This document shows positions 49,328-63,896 of a stretch of DNA of 64,000 bases, in pieces. Under the pieces are notes generated by a model. That model had not been told where the DNA came from. It made no database searches and saw nothing but the letters and a program-made list of their open reading frames with translations. How positions within the stretch are numbered: position 1 is the first letter of the stretch; each line of letters starts with the position of its first letter. Both the position numbers and the translations under genes were made by a program. The stretch comes from Hyaloperonospora brassicae (Eukaryota; Oomycota; Peronosporomycetes; Peronosporales; Peronosporaceae), in NCBI GenBank assembly GCA_947650285.1, contig CANTFL010000320.1:494109-558108 (forward strand), written 5' to 3'.

Positions 49328-52300
49328 TATATTGTTTCTGCTGTCTATACATTTAACTGTGTACTTGCGTTTTCATTTTGTTCGAATACTAAATTTGACA
49401 CGTAAACCTGAGCCGTGTTCCTGTAACATTAAAAAACATTATAAAAATATTACACGATCTTGTTTTAGGTTGTAGTGATGTTATAAAAGGTCAAAAAGAC
49501 TTCCCTATACGACTGGTAACAATTAAACTTGTTGAAAGAACCAATTAATATTACTTTTCTCAGCAATATACGGAAAGATCGTTGAATCGGATAATATGTA
49601 TCTCTGCTGCTCATCATTCGACGATGACATATATACGACGATGACATATATAAGACGATGACATAGTCTTTAATTATGACCTTCTATTTTTCCATGAGTG
49701 TTTATAGCGTACAAGTTAAATGTAACTTTTGGCTTGTTAGTCTATGTAATAATCAAGGGTTCTCACAAGAAACGCCTAGTTGCAGGCGATAGGAAGCAGA
49801 TACAAGCGCGGGACGATAAAGATCGACAAGGAGTATGAAGCCGTCAATTTAGATATCAAGGACGATCCGAATGTTTGAAATATAAAAGGGGAGGGATCAG
49901 TAAAGCGGTGAAGTAGACAATCATGCACATTTAGTTTAATCATGTTATACAAATGGGAAAGATCGATAAGCCAGATCGATATTTGATCGCAAAAATTAGA
50001 TCGCGAGCGGCATGAGTAGCTACAAATAACTACAGACCATTAAAACATGTTTGAGTGGAAACATGTATTACAGAAATAGATTGAGGATTTCAAATTTCTA
50101 TATGCTAGGCTGCCGAAAATAGGCCTCTGTGCTGATGTTGCCTTAAATATATTGTAAATGTAGAGGGACATCAACATTTACAATGGCCGTTATGATGAGT
50201 TCGAAAGATCACGAAAATCGCCTACACAGCATGAGCGTCATGATAACAAGGAACAAACATACATCGGACTATCACCTTCAATAGTCATCAAGTTGAGACA
50301 ACAAATTATATCGTCCCTCGTCGTAGCAATTGTTTAATGAAATTTGATTTTAAAGCGTCATTCCTAGTCGTTTAGCTATATATGGTACTAGCTTACGTTA
50401 GCAATAACTGTATATACCACATGTTTATATATTACTATTCTGTTTCTACTTCCTACAGTAGCTTTGCTGTCTCCTCTCACCAAAATTTTGCATTCTGTCA
50501 GTGCCGTTAGTAAGCATATTGGATTTTTTACCCAGTGAGCATTCTTGATCATACCTTAATTAACATGGAATCACTTCATGATATCTCGGTACGCCTGATA
50601 GATTTAACATAATATAAAAACAACGTAAGTGTTTTTCGAGCAAAACGAGTCTGCTTAAATTTTGACTGTATCTCTTTACGTACCATGTATGACGATAAGA
50701 CCATATACGCGATGTGGCAGTTAAATTTAAGTTGTAGTGCTTCCGGAAAGAATGAGGCGCATAAATACACTTTGTGCACTCTGGTATGTACGAAGACCAC
50801 GTTCCTTCTTCCAATACAAATTTCTTTTGAAGGATGAAGGCACAAGAATTCACGCCACGTATAGGAGTATTGTCCGTTATCGTGGCATCAAATACGCAGC
50901 ATCCAAAGCATAAGTTCTAACGTTAGCGAGACTAACACTTGACATGATCATCCATGTACGATGGATTGATTGAATAGTAGCTTGACGCGGTACTATTGCA
51001 CATTATGGAACTTACAATACGTCATATATCATGTTTAGATGGATTTGAAGCATCAAGAAGTCAATTTCAGACAAAGATATACACAAAGTTTACTGAACTT
51101 TCGGTACCCACACATTATGTATAGCTTTGTGTCGATACACTAACTATTTTTACGTATTTACAATGCAAATGCACAAATCGTAAATACAATTTGTTGAGTG
51201 GTAATCAAATGAATATTAAATGATAAAAGATTTTTGGAATAGACGCAGCCTACACAGTAGCCATCCAAAAGATAGTTGTTCTTTTTTTAATCATTATTTT
51301 TAACAAAATCCTTCTTTTTACACATATTCGCAGGTTTTTATGTAAATGATAAAGTTATAGCGGTATATTAGCGATTTTGTAAGTCCAATAGGTTTATATT
51401 CAGTATCAATAGGATTAATTGTTACATACTTGATGCTTTCGTTTCGTGCCGTAATTTGCTTTTTCCTCTATGACGGCATCTGCTTTACCTGGAACGTTGA
51501 GTTGTAAGCTTTGTGTATATTGCATATCAGTTCTTCAAAGGTAAAGGCTAACAATCTGCTTAAATTACTTTATTAAACGTCTTTAATATTTCAACAATAT
51601 CCGAGCAATCTTTTGTGGTAAAGGATAAAAACAAAAATATGATAAGCCTACCAAAAAGCAAGTCAAATGTTCCGACACTATGCTTTGGTCTGATCGGGCG
51701 ATTGTTGCGGTGTCACAAATTAAAAGAATATGTTTTTTACATATAATATACAGTTATAGTGCCTTATAGGAATATATTGTTGTAAATTGATGTCCTATTT
51801 AAAGCAGCTGTCTCACATATATAAAATACATATACTATTTTAGTGCCGCTCTCCGTCTTTTTCGATGTCAGTCCGCTGACCAAAACTCATATTGATCACT
51901 TAACATTCAATGAATGTTGTCCAAGATCGTAAGCTGAGCACGTATGCATTCTCGATCTTATGTGTACTCTAAATAATTATTGAAATTTAGGTTTATTGCG
52001 TCCAGCCCCCAACTTTTGAAAACAATGTGCAGTCTTTATTCAATAGATATTAAAAAGATGCATGCTTTGCGCTGATAAAGGGTGGATTTAATGAAGAAAC
52101 CTTCATCAAAATAGCAAAAACATTTTTTATTACGAATCATTTATTGTAACTTCATGCGCTATGGCAGCCGGATCGAGGATATGTGAAAAGCTATAACTAT
52201 TATACGCGTGACGACATATTATTAACTACCTGTCCTTTTCATTATTTTAAGCGACTTCGAATGATAGAACGGTGCTAATAAAATGTCAAAAAGAACTCGG

Positions 52301-53075
52301 TGTCGCTATAAAAAAGTAAAATTTTACTGGCGAATATTAATTAGAATTTCTAAATGCCGTCTTGTGTAAATATATTGTAAATACCTAGCGAGCTTAGCGA
52401 TGAAGATTGCTATAATTAAGTAACAATTAAATATATAAAGGTTATTAGCTAAGTTATTCGCACACATTTGTATGCTGCAAGTATCTTTCGTGGCTCTAGT
52501 ATAGCTCTATAGCCACTTTATCTCTACGTTCGTAGAAAAATATTCTCACGCATTTGTTCTACATGTCATGACAGCATTAATATGGCAAATATTGCGAATA
52601 TCCATGTGATTCATTAAATAAATATAAATCCATACGGGAATGTTTTTTGCATACGTAAATAAAAATTTCGGAACTTCTATTTTTATAATTAAGAATATAT
52701 ATATGATGAATCTAACGCGTAAAAAATAATTATTGCTGCTTATTACTTTTTGTAAGTGTTAAACTGTATTGTATAGTATGGAAATGTTTGAAGTGTACTT
52801 CGTATACCAATCGTTGTATATCTTTTTATGACCTTCGAAGTCATTAGAATTGCCAAGAATCTTATTGATCAATCAATTGAATATAATTAGTTTAAATACA
52901 CGCGTAAAGTTACAGATCACATATTTTTTTGCAGGTAGGATCGGCTAATTTTATGTTCTCACGGTATGTATCCTATAACATCAGCCTCAGCATTTACAAA
53001 AATGATAGCTGAGCTAGATTAAATATTTGCAAATATTAGGAGAAATTAATTTATCATTACAAAGTAGGATATTTA
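49328..53075. other. AT-rich intergenic, nothing supported
   Basis: Contains a small tandem repeat (49620-49665), a GATC-rich patch at ~49820-50010 that may be an LTR scrap, and a short inverted repeat near 50155-50185. The ORFs at 50560-50853 overlap in two frames without motifs. Confidence 0.45.
49620..49665. repeat. Three-copy 16-18-bp tandem repeat
   Basis: Three adjacent copies of GACGATGACATATATA-like sequence. Confidence 0.8.
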
Positions 53076-53132
53076 TAGGTACACACCCACTCTTTGATGC
53101 GTACGCATACCCCCTGAAATAGAGGCTCCTCC

Positions 53133-53318
53133 TCAATTACCGTAACCTCTATACCCAGGTACTGCACACTTGTACATACAAAATTTCATACAAATATTCT
53201 TTGCTTTGTACACACCCCTCCCTAATACAGACCTCTTGTGTGCCAGCAAATAGCCTTGCGTTCGACTTCCACTCTCATTAGCCGGCACCCCTAATATTAA
53301 TGCCCCTATTAGTACCAT
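53133..53318 (-). other. 61-codon ORF within the left inverted repeat
   Basis: Open frame VPANESGSRTQGYLLAHKRS ... YKCAVPGYRGYGN, mirrored by the right-arm ORF. It may simply be open by chance and kept because the arms are copies of each other. Confidence 0.35.
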
Positions 53319-54871
53319 TTCCTAAAATTGATACATAATTAAAACAATGTAGTCAAGTTTTAAGCCTATCTCTTTTAAGTACTGATTCAGCGGATGAGAT
53401 CCAAAATTTCTATCTCCTGTTGTTCCTCAATAGTTCGTGATGCAGCTGCCATTTAAATTAGCATCAACGCCATTTTACTGTCTGCACATGCACGGTTGTC
53501 AAATTTAATTGCCGTCAAGTACAATTGTTGTTCAAATTCCACGTACAAACACATTCTTGGTTTGAATTGCTGTCGCTAGATTCGGGTCGGTGTGGTGCAA
53601 CCATAGCAGCGAAAAAAACACGAAATAGATCAGGACGTGCACCATGTGTAGCCCTGCAAACATTCGCTCTTTCCATCGCACCCCAATAAGAAGACCCATG
53701 TTTTGCCCATGATGTAGAGCAGAACTTCCTTCAAATCATTTAAAAGATCGACCGTATACAATGAGCCATATTGACACCAAAGTTTTACCGCACGAAAGAT
53801 ATTGTAAACCCTACTGAAATATCGTGCACATTTATGCCCGGAAAGCTGTAACCGTTGCTGCTATATCAAGAATAGGTGAAGTGGAGAGAGCGGACGTGAT
53901 CTCCAGTAGGTCGTCATTTTCTCTGTTACCTGCTCAAATATTGAAGCAGATGGCCAAACGAATTTTAGAACGAGTAAGTGATTCTTCTGATAACCCTTTG
54001 TCTTGAACCTATTTTCTACCGTTTCCTCGCCGCTTAAGGCTGACCAGTTAGCAGCAGCACTTAAATGTATGCGTGGATATAAGGTGCGTGTGCAGAGGTG
54101 TTAAATACACGGGCGAATGTCTTAGTACACTATATTTGTATAGAGAGCGTAAGCTGATAATTTATTGAAACATTAAATTGATGAAAAGACCCAATATCAC
54201 CTGATGTTGAAGCTGTGTGGCTACCAAGTTAAGCAATTCCATGGCCTCGACGCGGATCTGAGTGATTTGATCGCCATCGATTTTGGTAAAAATTAATTGC
54301 ATTTAAGGCTTCTCGTGTTTTCGACAGCTGTGTCTGACCAAATGTGACTCGCACCACTGCCTTAAACGGACTAGAAAAGGTCTGCGTATCCGATACATCA
54401 TGAAATGTTAAAATTTTGACAAAAATCTGAGCATGTTTATGTCGTTAAATATAAAAACCATCACACTAACATCTTGATAGTAGTAGTAGCGGTTGCCAAC
54501 CGAGTACTTCTTGCATTTGTCGCACCTTTATGTCATTTGTTTCCACAATGCCTCTTGCACCCGCCGTCGAACAGTGGAATTACTCGTGACGACATTGCAG
54601 TGGGTTTACGCCAATACTTGTTTAATTATTTATCTCGCCACTTCGATTCCAATGTCAGTTAGTGGGTACCAAGTGGCCACCAAAAAACGCATTTGCGCAG
54701 GGAATCGAATGTGTGTACGTGTGTGTGTGCATACGTGTGAGTATGTGTTGAGGTCGCACGCTCTACATATTTGCTTCTCGTAACGGAAGCTTACGCGGCC
54801 GATCGGCTTCATTGCTTCTCGCATCTTAAGCATTGTTAACGTTGTTCTAAACGCTATAAAAATATGGAAAA

Positions 54872-55057
54872 ATGGTAGGATTAGGGGCATTTATATCGGG
54901 GGTGCCGGCTAATGAGAGTGGAAGTCGTACGCAAGGCTGTTTGCTGACACACAAGAGGTCTGTATTAGGGAGGGGTGTGTACAAAGCAAAGAATATTTGT
55001 ATCAAATTTTGTATGTACAAGTGTGCAGTACCTGGGTATAGAGGTTACGGTAATTGA
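54872..55057 (+). other. 61-codon ORF within the right inverted repeat
   Basis: Same frame and product as 53133-53318 (VPANESGSRTQGCLLTHKRS...), with about eight residue differences and no stop or indel. Confidence 0.35.
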
Positions 55058-55113
55058 GGAGGAGCCTCTATTTCAGGGGTATGTGTACGCGTCAAAGAGT
55101 GGGTGTGTACCTA

Positions 55114-57260
55114 GAAAACTACCAATTAATGTTCTCTCGATGAACGGTAATAACTTATGCCATGGTAATGTATATAAACAACCCTGTACTTACGGATTAT
55201 ATAGGAATAGTTTCGGCAGTTTTATATCTTACGTCGTTTGGGAAATCTTCAGGTGATGGTCAAAGAAAAATTAAATCTTTAAATATTAAACGAAAAAAGG
55301 CAGGTAGACTAACAGAGTACAGAACACTGTTATATCGTGTAGCTGCTTCACTAGACTGGTTGCCGAGTATATAGATCCCTTCATTTCAATTTTATCAAAA
55401 TTTACCCAAAATTGATTTTCATATGCGATCAGCGATCGACGTTAAAATTTACTTATATTGTTCGAATTTAGCTGCCACCGTCATATTATCGGTAAGATTG
55501 AATTAATACGGTTAAATTTCTTTTCTTACACCGTCATGGCACAAAACTATGCCATATATTCATATTAGAGCGCTTAACGGACCTTTTGATGTCGTACAGC
55601 CGCTTCATATTAGCGCACTCAGTAAACTGACCTCTATCGCAACAAGTCATTATAATATTTATACAAATGATGAGATCCATATTTGCCTATCTCTCATCAT
55701 CTTTTTATAGGTAGTTAGAAGCCATGTTGAAAATTAAAGATGGTAAATATGATAATTAAATAATCCACTACATAAACAGCGTTATAAAAACTAACCTTAA
55801 GGTAAAAAATAACATATTATGTATGATACTAAACTGACATTGTACCTATATTCATAACCCACCTACGTCAGGGTTATTTGAGGTATAGACAATTTATGTG
55901 TACAATACGTCTTCGAATAAAGTCGTACGAAAAACGCGTATATTACATTGGATACCTGATAGCTCTAATTCTTGCCCATACAGACTTGAATTAATGCCGC
56001 TGCACATAACAACGCCTTTGTTTGTAGACTTATAAATATGATGCTCTATGGCTTGCTAAAATGATGTACTTTTTTACCTTTTACGTTTTAACAAACCTGA
56101 TTGTCATTCTGCTTGACCACATGATTCTTGTACGTAGCTATTACATGTCAACGAACTTTATTGTTTAGGAATCGACTATAATGCACAGTTAGATATCGAA
56201 ATCTCTTTACTTTAAATGAGTCGGTACTAAATCTGTGATGTCTAAATTATTTACCAGCTTAGAAAATATTTCATTATTATTTACTCGCCAAATGTTCAGG
56301 ATCCACTTTGAACCAATTTACCAATTGTTTGTAACTCCAAGCACGGACGGCAATTGTTATATCGCCTACGTTTAGCCCCCAGGAACTTGCTAGGCATTCT
56401 TATGCACCTTGGCCTTCATCAAGCATTATATTTCTTATTAAGTAGGTTGTCTAGACTCTATCCTTTGCATGAAAACGTTTTCGTCACGATACAGGCCCCA
56501 TAAACCGAACGAAATTAATAAAAGATTCTATATACTCTATTATTTCTATCGATGCACTTAGTGACCGTTTGAAAATTAGACAAGTCATAGAAGAATGTAA
56601 TACCTCGACGACGTGCACTTCTTAAATATTTGGACGCCGGATTGTGAATTTAAAAACTATTAGACAATATGTAATCTTGGAAGCGTATCATCGCTCATAT
56701 ATCGCCCTCCGGATATAAATCCATCTTAGTGGACTGATCGCAACAAAAATGTCAACTGGAACCAGAAAGTTGAGATCTTACCCACTCATTTATGATTAAT
56801 TTAATGTATAATGTATCGTGAGAGCGAATAATGAACCGTTAAACGACAAAGCTGAATTTGTCGCGAATAAATTATTTATTCTGAGTTTATTAATCTGTAC
56901 GCACCAGACAAATGTGATTTACTAAAGGTGATCATTGGCATGACTTCTTTTGCAGCATTCGATTCATATATTGCAATGCAAGTAGTGCCCCTTCTACGCC
57001 GCCTTTTGTGTAATATATACCGATACTTATGTGAAATATTGACGAAAGGATAAAAGTGTGAGTACCATCTATGTGGTGGAGTTGCGATCAAAAGATTCTT
57101 ATGACCCCAATAATTTACTAATGCCCAGGCGACCGGCCATCGGAGGAAGTAATCCGGTTTCGTGCTTCTTTCCTCACCTTGCGCCCCCTTCTGTATGTCT
57201 TGCTGCACTCGTTTAGGTAATTAAAGTCAATTATATTCTTGAATATTTTCAAATTGGGCT
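55114..57260. other. AT-rich intergenic, nothing supported
   Basis: No convincing ORF or repeat. A 110-codon minus ORF (56876-57208) has no motif. Confidence 0.45.
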
Positions 57261-57269
57261 GCCGACCGA

Positions 57270-57600
57270 AACGAAACTTTTACACGACCGCGGGTATACT
57301 TATAGAATGCTTACTATGAGTCACCCTGATCTTGACGAGATCGCCCTGTCAAAAGTAAAGCTTTATTAATTGAATTCGGAGTACTTGATCCGTCGCGCGG
57401 TTTTGCACTCTGCGTCTAATCTCATTTAAGGGGTTCGCAGATGTGTTGCACTTCTGGCCAAATAACCCCGGAGTGATCTCTTTGTTGGTTGTTCAAAAAT
57501 CTCAGACGTCGGAAGGCTAAATAATTTAATGTGTAAAAAGGAACGACAATGGTGCAGTTCAAAGTTAATTGTTCTCTCATTTAATGTATTTAACCTAAGT
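57270..57600 (-). repeat. Diverged fragment of a family-B-like LTR
   Basis: ATGAGTCACCCTGATCTTGA ... GATCGCCCTGTCAAAA parallels ATGAGTCATCCTGATCTGTA ... GGTCGCCTTGTCCAAA in the LTR at 2792-4312, and the 'GAGTGATCTCTTTG' block parallels the following part. Much older than the other copies; borders approximate. Confidence 0.5.
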
Positions 57601-58492
57601 CTATATCTCTGAATTAGCCTATTCCGCTAGCTAAGACGGATCACCACGCGTCTCCTTGTGCTGTGTATATTTAACCTTCCATCGTATTTGGTAGTTCAAG
57701 CTATATAAATTAAACCTATCATCTCCAAAACGCGGTGCACGAGATTAAATAACCCAAGATCGCGTCACCTAAAATCGCGTCACCCAAAATAGCTATATTA
57801 AAGATCGCGTTGCATTAGTTTGCGGTTTGTAGTCACCTTTTTGTGTGGCTCTTAGTTACCGCAAAACCTGTACTTGGTCGCAGCGTAATCTTCAGTCCTC
57901 ACTTCTTGATCTGCTATGCCAAAATTACGCTTTAGAAATCGTAAAGACCAATTTTAAATTGATTAAGGCCATTGTTCGTGCCATTTCTTTGCGTATATAT
58001 TACATATATATGTTATTGTGCGGGATTTTTGCAGATTACCGGTGTATTTAAACGAGAAATGTTGTATACTTTACACCGTAAAGCGCCAATAAGCCGTGGG
58101 TTTTATGTTAGTGTTAACAGACGTATTCTAGCCGCCTGCTCTAAAGGAACGGCTAGTGTAATGCTTATGTCCACTTACGATACAAGGCACATTCATACAA
58201 TATCTATGTCTTGCCTTCAAAGGTATTCTGCTTTTTTTGGCCTAACTAGTGTCTGTCGTATCTCTTACTGTACCTTGTTATCCACACGTCCGGACACAGA
58301 ACCTCAGATTCATCTATCTCATTAATATATATACATTATAAATATATCCCCCTATAATAAGTTGTAGGTATTACAATGCGTCGCGTACGATGGGTCGTCA
58401 ACACAATTGTGGGCCCTTCACACCTAAATCTTGGTGAAGACAATCGGTACCGTGGGAAATATTGATAATTTTCTGATGCCGATATAGGTTAA

Positions 58493-59290
58493 TGTGGTGG
58501 AAAGGTGATGACTTGTTTCACGAGACGATAGTGACTCTCCACTGGCGGCAGGACGACCGATTAACGGAAGGGGTACTACGATTGCGTGCTCTGTGCATTC
58601 TTTGTCACCTTGTGGACTCGTCGGTGTGGCGGGTTAAGCTCTTCTTGGTGGACTCGAGATTAAGCTAAACTTGACCGATTTAGAGATTGGGGTTCATTAA
58701 GTGGATATTCTTTATTCGTTCAAACGTAGGGGAGGATTAAGTGAAAGATTTCACTTGATCGCGTGTATACTTGAAAGCTTTTACAGCGTCTCCTTTCTCT
58801 AAGTGTGATGCTTGATGAGCGAGCTTTCTGACCACTCGAGCTGTTTCTCAATTATATATCCGAGTCGTAATTTTCACTGAGTCCAATCGAAGTTGATAAG
58901 GGTGAGAATTGACGTTTCGCCTGGCCACACCATCCAAGGGCAAATTATGGAAAGACGTTGGTGACGCTTTATTCGACGTGAGGCCAGAGATCCTGCTCGG
59001 GAGAAGCCGACGCGTAATTTCATTGCAATTCGATTTTGTTAAATAAAAACCAACTGAATCCGAAACCTATAACTCTGCTGATCTGTTTGCTGGGTCAATC
59101 TTGTGTATCGTTTGTCTATGTAATTTACTTCTTAAATCATGTGGTTCACATCGGATACTCGGATATCAGACCACTCCGTAGTATATATCTCCGTATTGGA
59201 TCGTTCAGGTAGCGGATAGCTCGTGTAGCGGATCGCGGTATGTGTTCCTCACTAATTATGTGCTCAATCTACTAAGCGGTACACACTTAA
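58493..59290 (-). repeat. Diverged LTR related to family B
   Basis: Starts TGTGGTGGAAAGG, then TCTCCACTGGCGGCAGGACG, ACCGATTAACGGAAGGGGTA and GTGGCGGGTTAAGCTCTTC. These are in the same order as the end of the LTR at 2792-4312, but the body differs. No paired LTR or clear right border was found. Confidence 0.6.
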
Positions 59291-62200
59291 AATAAATCGT
59301 GTTTAACCTGTTGCGTCTTTGATCAGGCATCCAAGGTCAAATCGCTCTTACTTCTAAAAATTCGCATAATTGACGGTTTTGATGATCCGCTCCTCCAGCA
59401 TACTTCCATATTCACCCATCACCACTATTCATTATCGATTACGTAATCCAGATGTAGTTTACCTAATGTGTAATGGTCCAAGTCCTTGATCGCGGATTGC
59501 GATCGGTCAATCGTCGACCTGTGACTATAGTTCTTCTTGCCCTCCAGGTGATCAATCTGCATAACTTCAACAATTGTTTTTCTTTAATCAGTCCGTCAAT
59601 CCCATCCTTCGTGCCAACGGGTCCATCTCCGAGCGCGCTTTATCTACCAAATTGGTTTCGCACTCAAGGAGGTTTACACGATCTGTACTTTCCATCATTT
59701 TTTTTCTCTGCGCTTCTACACATACACGTGACCTTAAAAATCTTGCAACGTTTACAAGTTTATTGATCTGATAACATTTTTCGTTTTCGCCTTTCGGAGT
59801 ACCGAGCATCTGGCACTTACCATAGTGCATAAATGTCAGTGTATACTGCGCCTGCAAACTGTGAAAAGCGTATATTTCTCAGTTTTTACCTGGTAGTGCG
59901 AGGTCACAAAAACACCAACGAAAGATGATAAAAAGCTGAGTAGATTTGTATATAAAGGTTGCGAGAAACAGAGAGAGCAAAAACTCAAACACATATGAGT
60001 ATATCTGAAAATTATTTCTTAATTCGTACATACCGTTCAATACACTGTTTTTTGACATATTCATAAGTTTCGATGAAGTTTATGTAATTGCACGATTGTG
60101 CAGGTCATTATTGCTGATCAATTCTAAATCTTCAGCAAAATACTTTTGGCGAACACCTATATCACCTGTCGCAACATGTTTGTATTTGCGGCAAACAAAG
60201 TTGATAAAATGATATCTAACAAACTAATTTTAAAAAAACGGGTTTATTCACGATTTTTTTTGATCTCTGATCTCCTACAAAAAATGTCAATTTTGCGACA
60301 TAGTAGTCTAAATTTTTCGGCACTGTGATAGTCTAAATGAATTTGTGCATTGTTACTGTACCCTAACAATTTGTTAGATTAAGACACCTTATAATGCTGA
60401 TTTGTATTGAATCAATATCGCTTCTTAGAGCAACGATTAGGAAAAGTTCAATTCTTCATATTCTACAGCAGGTTAAGTAAGGTCTCATCTTACAAATAAT
60501 CAATTGGGTATTTTAAATAAATAGCGAAGGCCAAATCCTAGTACTAAGCCTGGTCGCGCTAGTACGCACAATACATGAGCGCAATAAAAAGCATCATCCT
60601 GAGAAAAATATTCGATAGATATACTTGACACGAATTAAGTGCTAAGATGATCGAAACAAGGCGTTTCAAGGTTTTTGTAGGCAAGATTGACTCAAGGCTA
60701 TTATAGTTTTGTGGACTTATTTTCCACAGTGAAAAGTTATAGAGCATGATCGGCATCTCACAAGACCGTAATAAAGTACTTAAGCCATACCAATAGAATA
60801 ATAGAAGGGTAGGCACAGATTTATACAATACGGCTTGGATCGAAGTGCTTTATTTATTATCTGCAAGCTTAATCACTGATGAAAAAATTCAGCTATCACT
60901 TATTGAGATCGACTTTACAACTACAGTCCGTGCAACAATCCATATGTTTCTTTATATTCTTAATTAAATTTAAAAAAAGGATGTTGTAATAGTTAAAATT
61001 TGTGATAGATATTGGTGTTTTACCGGTGTTAATTAAGGGCCGACGAGTAGTCAATTGACGGCATCTTATATATTTTAGCTGATATTTCTTGACCGCTTTG
61101 AAGTTTGCACGGATTCCAAATAAGTGAGTTCTAATATCAGCTAGTGGCAGTTATATACAAGTTAAAATAGCTTTCACGGCGTGAGAGGTATGTGCGGTAT
61201 CAAAGTCCATTTTCCGTTTGCTAGATCGTGTTTTTCTTATAATTACCTTTGGATCGATCGCAACATTTGTATTCTAGCAACATCGTCTCAAATGGTTGAT
61301 CGTATTTCGTGCAGATATTACATAATTTATGTTCATGGCATGATCTTCTACAGTATTGGTAAGCTATTAGCAATTTTCTTGATCGATCTAGGCTGTTTGA
61401 TGTTTCAGTTAAATACATTTATATCTTGTTGAGATCGTTTATATTATCTAATGCGTTCTAATTGGTCCTTTGCCTCTATTAGATTGCTATCTGCCGGCGA
61501 ATAATTAGATTTCCCCATAGTCCATAAAGAATCACGAATCCAAGTTGCCATAGTATTCATGTCACTCTACTCAGCAGATTATACTGGGAACAAGATGGGC
61601 CGACAAAATAACTCACCAAATAACCAACAAAAATCATAATAAACCCTCATCGTCTGCTGTCAGATTTCAGGAGGAGGTTTGAAAGAGTATATTGGTCCAA
61701 CTATACTCTTAATCTTCATTTCGATCCTGGTAGAGAATCTATTATAATGAGAGCACAGGAATCATAGTTTTAGGATTGACCTTGTCGGTCTTATCTAACC
61801 CAGTATCGTCTACTTAAATCCAACATGGACCAACGACAAATCGACCCTCCATATTACATTTAATTTATCGACAAGGTCCTAATCCCCCCTCCGACGTTCG
61901 CGCTACATCCTCTTCGTTGAGTTTTTATGAAAAAAGGTTTGTAATCATACGTCGATCGATCAACCATCAAGCACTACGTTCCTGGTTTTATTTAATTTGT
62001 TGCATCAAAAAAATCTTATTATCCGATCGATCAACCATCAAGCACTTTGTTACATGTTCTTATTCAATTTGTTGCATAAAAAAATCTATTAAGCAGCGCT
62101 TAATTGCGTTCTTGCTTAGTAAATGATTGGCGTCTCATCTATCGAGATCACGCCATGACTTGTTGAGCTCTATTCCTAAGTGTTTAAAACGCATAATGCA

Positions 62201-63896
62201 TATTGACATTTTACGTTCCATCTACGTGAACGTGGAAACAAAAAATAGTGGCTTTGGACGGATTCTAATAAAAGATCATATTCTCATCCCTGGAGCCACC
62301 GAAGCGTATAAGATCGATACCATTTTTATGCCTTTGCGTGTGTCGGGCAGTTTAGTTGGATCATTGGACCACGAAATAGCCCCATGATCGTATTCAATCA
62401 ACCGATTGCGTCAAAAGATTATTGTAATGGGTAATATGCACCAGCAGTTGTAGGGATGCACCGATCAGACACGTGGCTTCTATTACACTCTAAGTATTTT
62501 ATGATGTAATTTGCTTAAGAATCCATTAAAAATAAATTAAAATGTATGCGTTTATATTGTAGATCACCCTCAGCATGCAACACAAAAGCAAACATGTGGC
62601 CGACAAAGCAATTGGTCCAGATTGAATTCCTCACGTAGTAAGGTAGCCTATTGTCTCTTGTTAGCCCCACATGTCGTATAAATCTCCTTTCCTTGTGATC
62701 AAATATGGCGACCGTAATACTTCGTCCCATCCATTAATCTTTCACTTATTAGTCAAATCAGTGAAGTTAAACTTTACCATGCAATCGGTATTGCAGTTAA
62801 ATATCAGATACTCGAAGTTTAATTATTGATATTCGGTATTTTTTTCGAATACTTACGTCGCCTAGCTTAGCGATCACTGTAGTGTCTAAGATGAAAGATA
62901 TTGTCGTCAGTATTTTGTCTTTCTACTGCTGCGAAAAAATGATTTAGCGCAAAACCGAGTTTGGACCTTTAATTAGATCTTCAAAACAATGTAATCGACA
63001 GTTTGTAGATATATATTGTAAATCTGATCTTCGCTTTACAAACTTGTTGTAGACATGATCGCAAGACTGCCTTTTAATACTGGCGCTTCAATCTTGTTAT
63101 GCGTTTATTTTGCCGATTAAATTTGCTGTCTTTTCAGACTTGTTATCTGGTGAGTTGCGTCATGTAAAATAGTTGCTTTCGATGGCTTACCTTTCACTAT
63201 CACGTATGCATCCTGCGTATTTCTATTTGCACTACGATCGTCAATGGTGCCCAAAGGTGCCATACGATAGGCCTAGTATTTCAAATATAAAACGACAGAT
63301 ATTTTTTTCTTATAATGTCTTCGGGCTTATATACTTTTTAAATAGATGTTATATGGATGTTAAAATTGCTCAAACTCGCGTCAATTGTTCGGTAGCCGAC
63401 AACTGATCCCATGTTCTACTTTGACATCTTTCATGGTTCCTCCCTCAATTCCCGCGTTAAAATCCACATGCCCAAAGAATATATATATGCGCTTAAGGCA
63501 AAATCTACGCGATTTATCTGCTGATTTTATGTGTATGCAAAGGTCTGTGTCCATTCTTACCGACCTACAGAGAGGGTATTTTATGTATTGTTTGCGTATA
63601 TCCTGATCGACTGTTGTACCTATAAGTTGGGCTCGCTAAATATCTTCAAATCAGCTTTCGTTAATGTAGATCTCGCGCCGATTTGCCGTCAAACAATTGT
63701 TAAATTCTTATGAATTTGTTATAGAAACCCTGCTTTGTATGTACCTTTCGTCCGCATCCCCAATTGCTTCTAGTCCGAGATTGGCAGTTTTAAATTTTAA
63801 TCTATTTCTCCTGTTTAACATACTCAGCTTTAATGAGTACCAGCTCCTCAACAATCGAACAGATTTGTTCTACTACTTAAATAATTTTGTCGTGAG
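59291..63896. other. AT-rich intergenic, nothing supported
   Basis: Apart from the tandem duplication at 61952-62093, no repeats or genes were recognised. ORFs at 59473-59766, 61181-61432 and 62127-62387 have no motif. Confidence 0.45.
61952..62093. repeat. Two-copy ~71-bp tandem duplication
   Basis: CGATCGATCAACCATCAAGC ... AATTTGTTGCAT(A/C)AAAAAAATCT occurs twice in tandem with a few differences. Confidence 0.8.

Larger units (their letters stand above)
53078..55111. mobile_element. 2-kb TIR element with ~245-bp inverted repeats and TA flanks
   Basis: The left arm (53078-~53325) and right arm (~54865-55111) are inverted copies with few differences, starting GGTACACACCCACTCTTTG. Exactly TA lies outside each end (53076-53077 and 55112-55113), as for Tc1/mariner or pogo-type insertions. 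The ~1.5-kb interior shows no transposase motif I recognise, so it is probably non-autonomous. The arms are long compared with ordinary mariner ends, foldback-like. Confidence 0.8.

Noticed and set aside
59473..59766. 97-codon ORF with hydrophobic stretches
   Set aside because: No signal peptide at its start and no recognisable family; partly overlapped by two other frames.
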